DNA of 64,000 nt from Carya illinoinensis. Taxonomy: Eukaryota; Streptophyta; Magnoliopsida; Fagales; Juglandaceae. Within the stretch, counting starts at the first letter, position 1. Every line of letters begins with the position of its first letter. A program made the translations under genes and the position numbers. Below are positions 34,595 to 46,900 of this stretch, piece after piece. The notes beneath the pieces are model-generated. The model was not told the DNA's origin. It saw only the letters and a program-made list of their open reading frames with translations, and searched no databases. The stretch is from contig NC_056758.1 in assembly GCF_018687715.1 (NCBI RefSeq), positions 16,705,501 through 16,769,500 of the forward strand, given 5' to 3'.

Positions 34595-35075
34595 AGATCC
34601 TGCACCAGCTTCAAACTACCAATCAACTATTTTAATCTACCCATTGAGAAGGGTTTGAAAATCAGGCAAGAACCAGAGAAGAACTTCTCATTTTAACAAA
34701 TGTATTTTTCTTATACTTCTTTTTACCTTCATTGACCTCAGACTCTGTAAGATACTCTTTATCTTGTGGGAAGACCTCAAGATGTAAATCTGGTTCCAGC
34801 TCCAAAACAATAGTGTCCAAAATAGGCAGCTCCTCAATGGGTGCATCATCATGTTCCTCTTCACCCAACTCATTATTCTGAACCACAATTGGTAAAATGG
34901 GTGGATTCACCCCCTCACTGGCCATAATCACTGGGTCACAACTTGCCATAGAAGATTTCCCCATCAAAACTTCTGGAACCAAGTTCATGGCACACACTAG
35001 AATGCTTGGTTTCGTATCATTTTCTTTAGCAACATCCTTGTCAGAAATTAACTGAACACCCCCATCAGTATCTGA

Positions 35076-35999
35076 CTACACCACTGATGGTTCCAAAACA
35101 AGCGCCAAAGTGCCTTCTTTCTGTGATACCACCAATAGGATCAGACGGAGGGTCTTCCATAGAGACACACAAATGCATCTCAGGTTCTGTAACAGGTTCC
35201 ACAACCTCTTCAATCGATTTTTCCCTTTCTTCCATACCCGAGCTTTCCCCATCTTCTCAACTTTATCTACTCTACAAGTTTGAGAATTATGGCCTTGCAT
35301 ACGACACTTACAACAATAGGCAGGGAGAGTTTCAAAAACAATCTCTTGCTTCCTACTAGAGGGCAAACATGGTGCCCCAATCCAGAAATGAGACAGTGGT
35401 TCCTTGGCAGCATCAACTTCTACACACAACCTTGCACCATCCATTCTCATAGCACAAAGAGTCAAATTATCATGACGTATGAACATACAAATAGGAGCCA
35501 TAAGAATGTTCAAGAAAGCTTCACTATAATAATTGGGAGGGAGACTCAGAAGAGAAATCCATACCGATAGCCAAGAGGGCTCTTCATCCTCATTGAATTT
35601 TGGTGTCCAGCAAAATGCACGATAGAAACTCTCGTTGATCTCACAAACATCCTGTGACAAAGCTTTAGTGAAATCAGCTTCATTAGCCACACGTACAAAA
35701 ACATTTCGAGGCCATCGTATGGAAGAAACCACTGATGTGGCTGAGAGACCCCAGTAGTTGTGAATGAAGGCATGGATTACATCCAACGAAGGTCCTTGCT
35801 TCAAGAACTTGAGGACAACTAAGTAATGAAATGGTTCCATAGATCGTGCAATTTCTTCCTTGGAAAACTGAAAGTAAACCTCACCATCAACAATCTTTGG
35901 AGGACAGGGCACCAGCACCATCTCAAGGATGGGCTACAAGATAGCAGCATCCAAATTAGCAAAGGAAGGCCGACCTGTGCCATCGTCTGCTACTGCCAT
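35076..35999 (-). pseudogene. LINE ORF1: DUF4283-type RNA-binding protein with zinc knuckle
   Basis: An ORF1/gag-like protein of plant L1 elements, which packages the LINE RNA. The 281-codon open part (35921-35076) shows the DUF4283 fold region with WPRNVFVRVAN and LSVWISLLSLPPNYYSE. A CCHC knuckle (CKCRMQGHNSQTC) follows near residues 208-220 with all four ligands present. A plausible original start lies at 35999 (MAVADDGTGRPSF), but a stop near 35937 separates it from the main frame. A charged C-terminal tail continues at 34997-34662. It probably does not give a full product. Confidence 0.85.
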
Positions 36000-36082
36000 G
36001 CAACCTGACGTGAAAGCCAAACTCAAGCAGCAACGAGAACCCTAATCTCATGTAGAGAGAAAAAGGCCAAAAATGGAAATAC

Positions 36083-36222
36083 AATTCACTAATAGCCACT
36101 TCCTTAATAATTAAGAAATATATATATATATGAGTAGGCACATTTGATGGGCATATTTGATGGTCATACTATCATTTCTTAAGAGGGGCACACCAAGTTG
36201 ACATGGCATTTGCATGAGTGAC
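36083..36222 (+). repeat. Unit X, copy 1, right half
   Basis: Continues unit X after the minus-strand LINE, from AATTCACTAATAGCC through a short AT microsatellite (36119-36131) to GCATGAGTGACTTGTGAC. It aligns with 39270-39440 and is cut by the plus-strand LINE at about 36225. Confidence 0.78.
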
Positions 36223-36460
36223 TTGTGACAAGGAAGCTCATCCTTAATATCATTGTAGCTTTCGAATCCCTACATACAATGAAGGCTAGACTAAAAGGAA
36301 AGGATCGGTACATGGCTTTAAAAGTGGACATAAGCAAAGCTTATAATAGAATTGAGTGGAATTTTTTGAAATTTGTCATGAAGAAAATGGGTTTTCCAGC
36401 AACCTGGATAGACCTTATCATGAAATGTGTTTCATCAGTGTATTATTCCCCCATTGTAAA

Positions 36461-36644
36461 GTGCGGTGCGGGGTAGAAATTGGCCTCCCGTGCGCGTTAC
36501 TCGCAGTTAGCCTAAAAGCGAGTCCTAGGCGATGAGCGCCACGATAATCGGTGGTTGACAAAACCCTTGTGCCCCGTCATGTGTTGCTCGACGCGGTGAA
36601 GGCTCTCCTCGACCCTATTGCGTCGTTCTTGGGACTCTACCATC
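36461..36644 (+). other. ITS2 fragment of the 45S rDNA unit
   Basis: GGAAATTGGCCTCCCGTGC-type sequence (here GTAGAAATTGGCCTCCCGTG) and the conserved CCTAAAAGCGAGTCCT / GCGCCACGATAATCGGTGG words are diagnostic of plant ITS2. It is the 3' part of ITS2 and joins the 25S start at 36645 in natural order. Its composition, GC-rich with TA-for-CG changes, contrasts with the LINE around it. Confidence 0.88.
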
Positions 36645-36677
36645 GCGACCCCAGGTCAGGCGAGATTACCTGCTGAA

Positions 36678-36724
<47 letters not shown>

Positions 36725-36805
36725 CTAGTAATGGCGAGCGAACCGGGAAGAGCCCAACTTGAGAATCGGGTGCCGCTCGGCTTCTGAATTGTAGTCTGGA
36801 GAAGC
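36645..36805 (+). rRNA. 25S rRNA 5'-end fragment (pseudogene)
   Basis: Begins GCGACCCCAGGTCAGGCGAG, the 5' end of plant 25S rRNA, and continues with TTTAAGCATATCAATAAGCG, GGCGAGCGAACCGGGAA and GAATTGTAGTCTGGAGAAGC. The match stops at about 36805, where LINE sequence resumes. Only some 160 of about 3,400 bases are present, with C-to-T type changes (GATTACCTGC for GATTACCCGC), so it is a dead copy, not a functional rRNA gene. Confidence 0.93.
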
Positions 36806-38929
36806 TTCACAGACCCCTTTTTTTGTCGTACTCAAGGCATAAGGCAAGGTGACCCCCTCTCCCCTTACATCTTCATCTTGTGCACAGAAGCTCTTAGCTA
36901 CCTCTTAAACAAAGCTGAATAGACTAGGGTTGATTACAGGTTTACCAATTAGAAAACATGACCTACATATTAATCACCTATGTTTTGCAAATGACTCTCT
37001 ATTATTTTGCAAAGCAAACTCCTTAGAGTGGAGCCAACTCTATTACCTACTAGACAGCTATGAAAGAGTGTCTGGCTAGAGACTAAACAAGAAAAAGACC
37101 TCCATATTCTTCAACAAAAACACCAAAGATCAAACCAGAGAGATTGTCACAAGTATTGCTAGAATTCGAGGGACTAACTCCTATGAGAAGTACCTAGGTT
37201 TGCCAGCTCTTATAGGAAGATCAAGGTCTAAGTCTTTCAAAGGCATCTTAGACAAAGTACAAGGTAAGTTGAGCAGCTGGAAAGCAAAATTGCTTTCTCA
37301 AGCAGGTAAGGAGATACTAATTAAAGCAATGATCTAAGCCATTCCAACCTATAGCATGGGGATTTTCAAGTTGTCTAAACAATTGCTAAAGGATCTTAAC
37401 AAACAAGTTAGGTCCTCCTAGTGGGCTTAGCATGGAAATAGTTGAGCAAATGCAAGAAAACAGGAGGAGTGGGCCTAAGGGACTTCAAAAATTTCAATTG
37501 TGCTCTCCTAGCAAAACCGTGTTGGAGGGTCATCTCTACTCCAAACTCCCTCGCTGTCAGGGTTCTCAAAGAGGATAACTTCAAGAAGAGCTCTTTCCTC
37601 ACTACTAAAAGAGGCCATAACTCCTCCTTCCTAGGGAAAGTTTCATCTCTGCAAAACCTTTGCTTGATGAAGGACTAATTTGGAAGCATCCACTAGTTGA
37701 AGCCATCTTCAATAAAGCATAAGCTAATTTACTTAGAAGAATTCCCCTCGGTCCTTACCCAACACCAGATAGATTGATCTAGAGATGTACCACCTTTGGT
37801 GCTTTTACTATCAAGTCAACTTATTATCTCAAATCCAAGATGGACCAACAAAAATGGAGCCAATCCTATGAGCCCATAAATGAAGATGTGCCATGGTAAA
37901 AAATTTGGCAACTTAAGATTCCCAATGCTGCTAAAACCTTCCTATGGAGGGCCTGCCTAGATGTCATCCCTACTAAAGCCAAACTATACCAGAAAAGGGC
38001 TACTGCTGATGATTCCTACCCCATATACAAGCTCCACCCAGAATCAATTGAACATGCTTTATAGAATTGCCCATCGGCTCAAGACGTATGGAGTCAAAGT
38101 GTGAAGAAGATCCAAAAATCCAACCTATTCTTTCAGTCTTTTAGAATCCTGATTGAACTTCTACTTGAGACTCTAGAAGATTAGGAGATGATGGAATTTG
38201 CTCTCACAGATTAGAAGATCTAGAAAAGAAGGAACAAGCTTGTCTTCAACAATACTTTCCCCCACCCAGACTCCATCATTCAATCAGTCAATCTCCTTAT
38301 TGATGACATCCACCAGACTCAACAGCTAGCTAAGAAGCCCTCTATTGTCTCTAGTTGCCACTCTCTATGGGAAGCTCCCTCACGAGGCAAACTAAAGTTA
38401 AATTGGGATGCTACCCTTGATAAAATAAAAAATAAAAAAAAAATAAAAAATAAAAATTGCAAGGTGGGAGTTGGGGCTGTCATACATTATTGGAAAGGAA
38501 ATGTGAGAGCTACTCTGGAATGAACCATGCCCTCTTCCTTGATCCTTTACTAGTTGAAGCCTTTGCTACCTTTCAAGCCTCTCTATTCTCAAAGTCACTA
38601 GAGTGACAGGATTTGATCATGGAAGGTGACTCTTTGCAAGTAGTTAACTATCTCAAAATCATAACAGAGATAAATTCATATGTTGGTGTACTGATCAAGG
38701 ACACAAAGTCCACTTTAGACTCCTTCACAAATTGGATAGTTAGGCATACTGGGAGAGCTTGTAACTCTTTAGCTCATGCTTTATGTCAAAATGCTTTAAG
38801 CATAAGTAATACTATCATGTAGGTTGATGCTATTCCTCTTTGTATCCAAACTTTGATCTAAGTTAACAACAACACAGTATACGTTTCCATAAAAAAAAAA
38901 TTAAAAAGAATTAAAAAAAAAAAAACATT

Positions 38930-39480
38930 TCTAGCCTTTATTTTTTTTTCCCACATTTCTAGTTTTTATTTTTTTATTTTTCCCACATTTCTAGCTTAAC
39001 GAGCACAAGTTCCTTGTAACTCTTTCATGCATTTGCATAATCCAAATCTTACGCATCATTTCATAGAAGGGAACGTAGCAAGCTAACATGGCATTTTCAT
39101 GAGCAACATGTGTCATTGACTTGGCCGTTGGCTGTAATTTTGTTGTCCATATTCATTATAACAAAACAATGCTAGGGTGAATACCGAATACGCACATTAG
39201 TACGTACAAATGAATTTTTTTATTTTTCTTTAAGTATTCTTTAAACATCCTTAATCATTAAGAAATAAAAATATGAATTCACTGATAGCCACTTTCTTAA
39301 CCATTAAGAAATATATATATATATATATATATGAGTGGATACATTTGGTAGATATATTTGATAGTCATATTATCATTTCATAAAAGGGATGCACCAAGTT
39401 GACATGGCGTTTGCATGAATGACATGAGTCATTGACTTGGTTGGCTGTAATTTTGTAGTCCATATTCATTTTAACAAATT
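38930..39480 (+). repeat. Locally duplicated unit X, copy 2 (uninterrupted)
   Basis: Aligns to 30283-30641 plus 36083-36222. Within X a shorter motif is itself duplicated: CATTTCATA(A/G)AAG(G)G... through TTGGCTGTAATTTTG. That gives four related blocks at 30399-30502, 36172-36222 (cut), 39056-39161 and 39373-39476. An AT microsatellite lies at 39309-39332. Confidence 0.78.
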
Positions 39481-39507
39481 CTCTGCATAGAAAGTTGTTT
39501 TATGTTA

Positions 39508-39662
39508 CATTTGGGTACTGAGGTGATTTTAGATATTTTGTGAATATTAGTGAAAAAGTAATTATAAAATAATGAATAACAGTAAAAAATAATGAAAAGT
39601 AGCTGAAAAGTAATGATAAAATAATGAATAGTAGTAGAGTATTCTCTAGTACCTAAACTAGC
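39508..39662. mobile_element. MITE-like element (TTTGGGTACTGAG ends)
   Basis: ATTTGGGTACTGAG at the left is mirrored by CTCTAGTACCTAAACT at the right. The interior is built of AATAATGAA/AATAGTAG words, as in the PIN intron-2 MITE at 4835-5053. Confidence 0.65.
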
Positions 39663-39747
39663 CCTAATTATTAAAGTTTGCTTCGAACATTTTCTAGTTA
39701 TTATCCCTAATTATTAAAGTTTGCTTTGAACATTTTCTAGTTATTAT
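39662..39747 (+). repeat. 43-bp direct tandem duplication
   Basis: CCCTAATTATTAAAGTTTGC starts at 39662 and again at 39705. The units differ at one base (C/T in GCTTCGAA/GCTTTGAA). Confidence 0.93.
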
Positions 39748-40674
39748 CATGAGTAAATGTTGAAAGTTGTCGACAACACTAGTTAGGGTTCTAGGAGTTG
39801 TTTCTATTAATTAAGGTAGCTGAAATGTTTATTTTATCTTAATAGCTTATTTAAGCATTGATCTTTTCATTTAGTGTTTTCTTGTTTATTGATGGTTGGT
39901 GGCTATAAATATTAAATGATATATATATATATATGTGCGCGCGCGCGCGCTATAATTATTAATGGAAAGGGACGTGTACCGTGATATCCCTTGATTTTAA
40001 AACTTAGTTTATTCTCGTGGAGTTGGGTGACTTCTTCTTTTGTTCAAGTTTATGGCTTGATGATGTCGAGTGAATTCTGTGATTAGATAGTGTCAGTGGT
40101 TTCTGCTATCTTCTTGTCGAGTGGCATGCTAAAATATCATTTTTTAATATGAAAATGTTAAATGTTCTCCTCAATCTTACCGTTTATGCATTTTATTTTT
40201 TTTAATTAATAATTAAGAAATTGACTATTAATAAAGTTGTGTCTCTTTTTTAATGATAAAAAATGTGAAAAAAATGTTTAAAACAAAGTCACAAAAAAAA
40301 TCAAGTAGCCGCAGTATGCCCAGCAGTAAAGGCTGGGCAGCCGCCGCAGCATAAGCTTGTAGCTTGGTCTCATGAGTGATTTCATGATTAATAGAGTTTA
40401 AGTGGCTTCCTCCATCCCTAGTTGAGTAGCATCCTAGGATTATCCAATTTTTTATTTTTTCATTAATCTTATTGCATTTTGTTCATTACCATTATTTTAT
40501 TGCTTTTGATCCATATAAACGCCTCTTGCAGGCCATGTATTAAGCTTGGTTTGTTCTTGCTGCGCGTCCTTGGTATGCACTCTTGGTAAAAAAGAAAAAA
40601 GAAAAAAAGGTCAAAGGGAAGTGCAAAAGAGAGGAGGTTAGTGGCCAAAACCTTGTTATATGTCGTTGCAGTTT
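39748..40674. other. Spacer, nothing coding recognised
   Basis: AT-rich, with an alternating (AT)n-GTGC-(GC)n microsatellite at about 39918-39950. No gene, TIR or LTR boundary was seen. Confidence 0.4.
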
Positions 40675-43600
40675 AAGGCCCCGTTTGGATTTTAAATTGA
40701 GTTAAGATGAGTTAAATTTGTTATGAATAATATTAAGTTAAGATGGTGTAGTAAGTTTTGTGGGGCTTATCTAAAATGAGTTTAAATATATTTATAGAAA
40801 GTTGAAAAAAGTTGTATGTAGGAGTTAAAAAAAAGAGGGGTAAACTTGTAAATTGGATCAAACCGAATCGGTATTGAGTTTGGTTCGGTTCAGTACCTGT
40901 TTTATTTTTCTTAAAACCGATCAAAACCGATTCGGTTCCGATTTTTTTTTTTCTAAAACTGGATCGGACCGGTACATATATATATATTAATTTTTTATAT
41001 TGTATATAATTTTTATATATTGTATATAATTTTTATATTGTATATATAAAATAATTTTGTATTATATGATAAATTACTAATTAATATAATATTAAATTTT
41101 GAAATTTTATATCACTATAGTTTATTGTATTACTAGTTATACTAATACTATATCATTACATGTTATAATATACTATAATATATCATTATATTATATATAT
41201 TATAATATATCACTATAGTCTATAATACAATTATAATATAATTATAATATAATACAATATATTATCATTATAGTATTATATACTATACAATATATTATCA
41301 TTATAGTATTATATACTATAATATACTATAATATATATTATATAAAATACTAAATGAGAACATTTTTGAACAATTTGGCCTTCCTCCTATTGCTACTTCT
41401 AGACAAAAGCATGAACATTTTACTAAATTTTTCAAAATTCATGGTGGGAAAAGGAGAAAACCCCATTATGATTTTTACAAAAAACCCTTTAATAAAAAAA
41501 TCTTTCTATAAGAAAAAAGAATTTCCAAAATCCTTCAAAAGGAAAATGTTTAAATTGTTGCAAAAATAGACATTTTGCTAATAAATGCATCCAAAAACCC
41601 AATAAACTATAACATATAATATAGTATATTAAAATCGGACCAGAAACCATTAAAACCAAAGTATCGGTTTAGGAGGGTATGTGAGAACCCATAATTTCCA
41701 AGTCCCCGTTCCTTGTCATTTTATTTTATACAAGATTTTCTAAACTTTTTGAATAAGAGATGAATAGACTATAATTGGACAAAAAACCCTTAGTGAGTTT
41801 TACTTTTAGACCTTGAGGATTCTTAAATTAGAAGATTTTGAGGGAGATGGGATGAGGAGAAGCCCAATAGGACCTATATGGGTTTCGGCCATCAAGGAAA
41901 ATACTAGGGTTGGAAGGCCCAAAATATCTTCCAAGCCATGGGGTAAGCGCCACAAGGCATATGAGGGCTATTCGGTCTTTTAGGTGGGAAACCTAGGGAA
42001 GAGCATAGTGAGATACTTGTCCTACATACATGAGTTTCTAAAAGTTGAGTGGAGGACAAGGTCACCTAAGGCTAGGGCTTACACGCCACTTTTGGTAGGA
42101 AAGGCCAAGTTGTGCCGTTTGTCAAGCATGTGGAGATTAAGGAGAAGACCTTTGGAGTTCCAAGACGATCTTACTTGGGAAGGGGAATGAATTGGTTCAA
42201 GAAGGATCAAAGAGACTTTTGAGAGGAAAGAGAGAGAGAGGGGCGACCGCATGTAGGGAGAGAGAGGCACCTTGGGAAGACAAAAGGACCTTTGGAGTGA
42301 CTTAGGGTTTCGGCTAGCTCAAGATTCACACCCCTTTCCACTGCATGGCATCCATGCACACGGTTGGAAGAGTCCAAGGAAGATTTTGATGAGCATTTTA
42401 CCTTTTAACATCTAGATACATTGTATATGGACAAGTGATTAAAGGGCAAAGGTGAAAAAGGGAGCAAGAGATGGTTGGTTGGAGGAGGCACATGCCACCT
42501 CTAGTTGTGTTTTTTGAGTTTCCAAGGCAATCCCATCCAAGAGAAGTGGAAGAGCCACATTGCCAAGTGGCACACATGCATGAAGCTTTGGGAGGAATAG
42601 AATGTTCTCTTTATAAAGGGGTAACCGAAAAGATGGTAGTCCTTTTGCCCCATTCTTCATTTTCTCTCCTAAGGATTTTCGGCTTACACAAGTTCTCTCA
42701 AGACCCAACACTTTCTCTTCACTTTCTTATCACTCTCGCCACTCAAACACTACCATTTCACTCCTTCTAAATCAAGAATCACAAGAAGGATACCCTACAC
42801 CATTCAGCTAGGGAAGAAGCTCAAGGAGGTGAGGACCATTCTACTCTCTTACATGCACACACACACGGCCAAGAGGGAAATCTCTCATTCCCATTCGGCT
42901 TCAACCATTTTCTTCACAACCACACACTTTCACTTGGGTAACTAGTTTCTCTTCAAGAAAGAATGAACCATAGGTTTTGAATAAAAGAAACACAAGGTTG
43001 TTAAGATTAAGGTTTCGGTTTTTGCTTGAAAAGTAAAAGTTAAGGTTTCACTCCTAGAGAGAAGAAGAAACCCGAAATGCCCTTGGTACTTTGAGCGTAG
43101 AAAACATGAGTTTTGAAAGGATTTAAGTTTCGGCTTTTACTTGGAAGATAAACTACTTTCAAGAAGTTTTGGCCCAAGGGTTTTGTTTTGAGATAAGGAT
43201 TTCGAAAACACCCTACACTCACATTCACTCACATTTTCTGAATATAGGGTTTTTGTGTATTGATTTATAATAGACTACATTGTATTTCCATATCTTTCCT
43301 ACTATTAATAATTGGACTTTTGTAAGTAAACTTCCAACTTATTATTGAATAACTCTTATATATGTATGGTGAACTTTTGTTTGTCACTTCTTTGGATTAA
43401 ATCTTGTTGTATGAGAGCCAACCTATTTGATTGTGATATTAGAATGAAATGTCATGTTTGGATGATGATATGTCATTGTATATCCTGAATATGCCATGTT
43501 TAGGGTTTTGGCCACAACCTATCTAGGGTTTCGGCTTTAACCTATTTCCATGCGATGTATGCTTGTTGATCCATGAATGTGTGTAAGCATGTGAATATGA

Positions 43601-43965
43601 AATGGGATGATGGAAACTCATGTTTAAAGGATTTGGAGGTTTCGGCCAAGGCTATTTTAAGGAAAACCGAATATGTTCTGGGTTTGTGGAAGTGTAATTC
43701 ATATGTGTTTACAAGTAATCATCCTATGATTGTATGTTCTCATATTTTCTAGCCATATTGTGAAACGTACATGGTCATTTAACTCATATGTGTTTTGGAT
43801 TGTCCATGGTTGCATGAGTGTAATAAGTTGCTATGTCATGTTTCATGCATTGGGTTCCATGTTTCAAAAAGAAAAGAGTCTGAGCATGTTTTATCATGAC
43901 CCCAAATGCTAGGATGAGGAAATGCCCTAGCGGAACTCCATGTCCACTCAAGAGTGTTTAAAGTT

Positions 43966-46900
43966 GTGATAACCCGCTCATTCTTTTTTCTTTAATTATG
44001 AGATTCAATCTACGTGATGAGTTTCGTTCCACGTGTTGTATCTCAATGGCGTGTTTTAAAAGATATCCAACAGATTTCAGAGCAAGTTAGATATTTTAAA
44101 GTTTACGGATATTTTAAATATTCTGAAAATATCTATATGTGATATTTCCAGTATTATTAGATAAACTTGTTTTTAAATAACACAATTATAATATTTTTAT
44201 GAGTTCCAAAAATATTATAATCATCAAAATATTATACTTGTGGATAATATTTAAATTAAATATTTTAAGTCATTTTAAAATAGTATGAGAATTAACTTTA
44301 CGTTGAAAACTTTAAATTAATTTAAATGGTTTTATCATTTTTGAGTAATTAATAAGACTTCATCATTTCAAAAAATAATGAAGGAATATTATTTTATAAA
44401 CTTTAGTTTATAAAATAATATTCTATTTTAATTCCACTCAGTGTTTTATTTTAAATAAAATACTTACATGTTTTCAAATCAATGTTTAAACTCATCTATA
44501 GATCATTTTGAGGATCTCGAAATGAAGGACTTGGATTAAATACCCAAGCCCCTCTCTTTTCCTTCTCACTTTTCTCTTTTACTCTCTCTCTCCTCTCTCT
44601 CTCTCTCCCATGCCCGATGTGCCCCTACTTCCTCACCTTCACCGTTCGGTTGCTTCCTCCAGTTAGTGCCACCACCCACCATGGCATCTCACCTCCACTA
44701 CCGGCATGTTCCCTTCTCACAAGCAAGCTCAACCCCACCGGTGGTGAGTTACACCAGCAGCTCTCTCTCATCTTTTCTCCCTCCAACCGAATGGGTTTTA
44801 AAGCTTATTCCTTCTCCTCACCGCCATACATGGCCAAAATGGCTAACAAACACCACCAATGGCTTCACCACCTCATGGGCTTCCTATCAATAGTCTCCTT
44901 TCCCCCTACCTCTCTCTTTCTTCGATGGGTCTCTACACCCACACAAGTTCAGTTGCACCACCGTGCATGGCTACCCAAGGCATCTCACCACCACCATAAT
45001 GTTCCTCTCACCACCATGACCTTCCCCAACCATTTTCATGTCCAATCGAGCTATACACAACACTCACTCTCCTTCACTCTCCAAGGCACAGATTGCACCT
45101 TTTATGGCCGATCCGCTGCCGTGAGCCCCACCCAGCCACCACCTCGCCACCACAGCTCCACCACACCTCCCTCAAGCTCTTCCATAGCCATGTTGCATGT
45201 TGTCCAGGCCATCCCCAGCTCCCTCATGCACTCTCTTACCTTCAGATGAACTGTTCATGACATAATATCGTTGTGCTTTGTTACCTTAGACCACCACGAG
45301 GCCACCTTGAGCCTTTCAAAGACCACGCCTAGCTATTCTCAAGCCCAAATCTCCACTTTACATGGTGGACAGCCACCGTACAAGGTGTTAACCACCACGT
45401 ACGAATCCTCCGATGCCTTGATCATGACAAACAATGAGCGATGCATGGGTTATCTCGTCGATGGTATAACCCTCTATCTCTCGTTATTTATGTAAATATG
45501 TTAATTGATAGGTTGTTGACTGTGTTGTTAGTATTGTGGAGTTCGCTATGTAGTATAACCCTCTATCTCTCATTATTTATGTAAATATGTTAGTTAGTTG
45601 ATAGGTTGTTGACTGTGTTGTTGGTATTGTGGAGTTCGCTATGTAGTTGCAAAATGAAGTGTGGCTGTATTATGAAGTGTTGGGCATAATCATGTAATGT
45701 TGTGGATTGTTTTGTGAAGTATGGGTGTGAGGTGTGTCGTAGTTGTGATGCGGCATACTGTTCTGAAGGGAGTACGTGTAGAGCTTACTCCTTGTAGTGC
45801 AGCGATGCACCTTGTGACATGTTCTGTAGTGACATGTGGCATAAAATGAAGAAAGTACACATGGCATGTACTCTATGTTGTGTAGTGATGCACGCCTCAC
45901 GGTGCATCGTAGTAATGTGTGTTGTAGTGTAGATGGAAAAGAGTTGACATGAATGTACTCCATGTTATGCTCTAATACACGAGACGTCGTGTCATAAAGG
46001 ATTGGATGGCTCGGGTGAGAAGCGTAGGGTGTGTAAGCAGTGTCAGGAACTGTGTAATGATCTCCTAAAGTAGCTGTGATATGGCCTGTAGTCCAAGGTG
46101 ACGAGTGTCACCTTGTGGTTGACTTATGGCTGAGGGTATGTGGGAAGTGGTGGAAAAGTATCAAAGAGTGTAGTGGAAGCATGACGGGCACCTCTATCTA
46201 GGGTTGGAACGCATGACTCTATCGGTCAGAATGTCGAAATAGAATAATGAGATAGAGGTCTTAGTGTCTTAACCCTAGGGTGAATCACGAAGGTTCACTT
46301 TAAGAAATAAGACCCCGAAGGTTTTAACATAGAAAATGGCACGTAAGAACCCAGGGATGGATGGACTGAATGTATGATGTATGAAGATACGTAACGGCCA
46401 CATGAATGGAAATGGAAATGGTACTGAATGGACTGAACTGGGCAGATTGCAATACCGAGTAAGTAGTATTAGTAGTGCACCCAGTACTGCACCCTGACGA
46501 AATGGATTGCCAACCCGTGGCCATGGGCAGAATCAGCACATGGAGCACAACAGTGTGCAACAGCCAATGAAAGTGTTAAGAAAAGAACATATGCATGTTA
46601 AGAAAGAATGCATGTATGAATGAAAATACATATGCATGAATGTATGTAAGAAAAGATGAATGCATGAATGTATGTAAGAAAAGATATATGCATGAACAAA
46701 CTCTTTAAGAAATGAAGGCAGTGAGGCGTGGGGAACTGTTTTAAGAAAGAAAATGTTTTTAAAGAAAAATCCCACATCGCAACATTTTTAAAACGAACTA
46801 AATGTCTATGCATGTTATATATGATATGTATGAAGTGATAAAAGCATGACTGAAATCCTAAGTTATTATATTTTAACTAAATAAAGTAATGGTTACCAGT

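Larger units (their letters stand above)
30642..36082 (-). mobile_element. Near-complete L1-type LINE, minus strand
   Basis: A non-LTR retrotransposon with ORF1 (DUF4283-like plus zinc knuckle) and an ORF2 with endonuclease remnant, reverse transcriptase and RNase H. It is flanked by 19-bp copies AATTCGCTAACAGCCGCTT (30623-30641) and AATTCACTAATAGCCACTT (36083-36101), which differ by three transitions. The sense strand ends in about 25 T (A run on + at 30643-30667) instead of the expected poly-A, which is unusual. Length is about 5.4 kb. Several stops and the missing N-terminal endonuclease make it inactive. Confidence 0.88.
36225..38822 (+). pseudogene. LINE ORF2 fragment: reverse transcriptase to RNase H
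   Basis: Part of a LINE replication enzyme. 36261-36470 reads the reverse-transcriptase palm with LKGKDRYMALKVDISKAYNR and WNFLKFVMKKMGFPATWID. After the rDNA insert, the block [13 protein letters not shown] resumes near 36848. The catalytic (F/Y)ADD region at about 36980 is decayed. The thumb is partly readable at 37442-37678 (KKTGGVGLRDFKNFNCALLAK). The zf-RVT region with KIWQLKIPNAAKTFLWRACL lies near 37900. The RNase H-like end at 38613-38822 has MEGDSLQVVNYL and GRACNSLAHALC. Many stops and frame changes; inactive. Confidence 0.85.
36225..38927 (+). mobile_element. 5'-truncated L1-type LINE, plus strand, with rDNA insert
   Basis: The element begins inside the reverse-transcriptase domain and ends in an A-rich tail at about 38890-38927, so it is 5'-truncated. 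It shares its RNase H end with the LINE fragment at 59983-60794, which assigns both to one family. A 345-bp ITS2-25S rDNA piece sits at 36461-36805. No matching target duplication was found. The left boundary falls in unit X copy 1 and the right boundary abuts unit X copy 2. Confidence 0.85.

Noticed and set aside
36461..36805. Functional rRNA gene
   Set aside because: Only part of ITS2 and about 160 bases of 25S are present, in decayed form, within a LINE.
39918..39950. Z-DNA-forming regulatory element from the AT/GC alternating tract
   Set aside because: Simple microsatellite with no gene nearby. No evidence for function.
41980..42770. Possible host genes between 42.0 and 42.8 kb
   Set aside because: Short conflicting frames on both strands inside solo LTR F, with no recognised domain.
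44617..45249. 210-codon frame, Pro/His/Ser-rich
   Set aside because: Lies wholly inside solo LTR B copy 2. The equivalent stretch in copy 1 (23519-23956) has a different, shorter frame, so there is no conserved protein.
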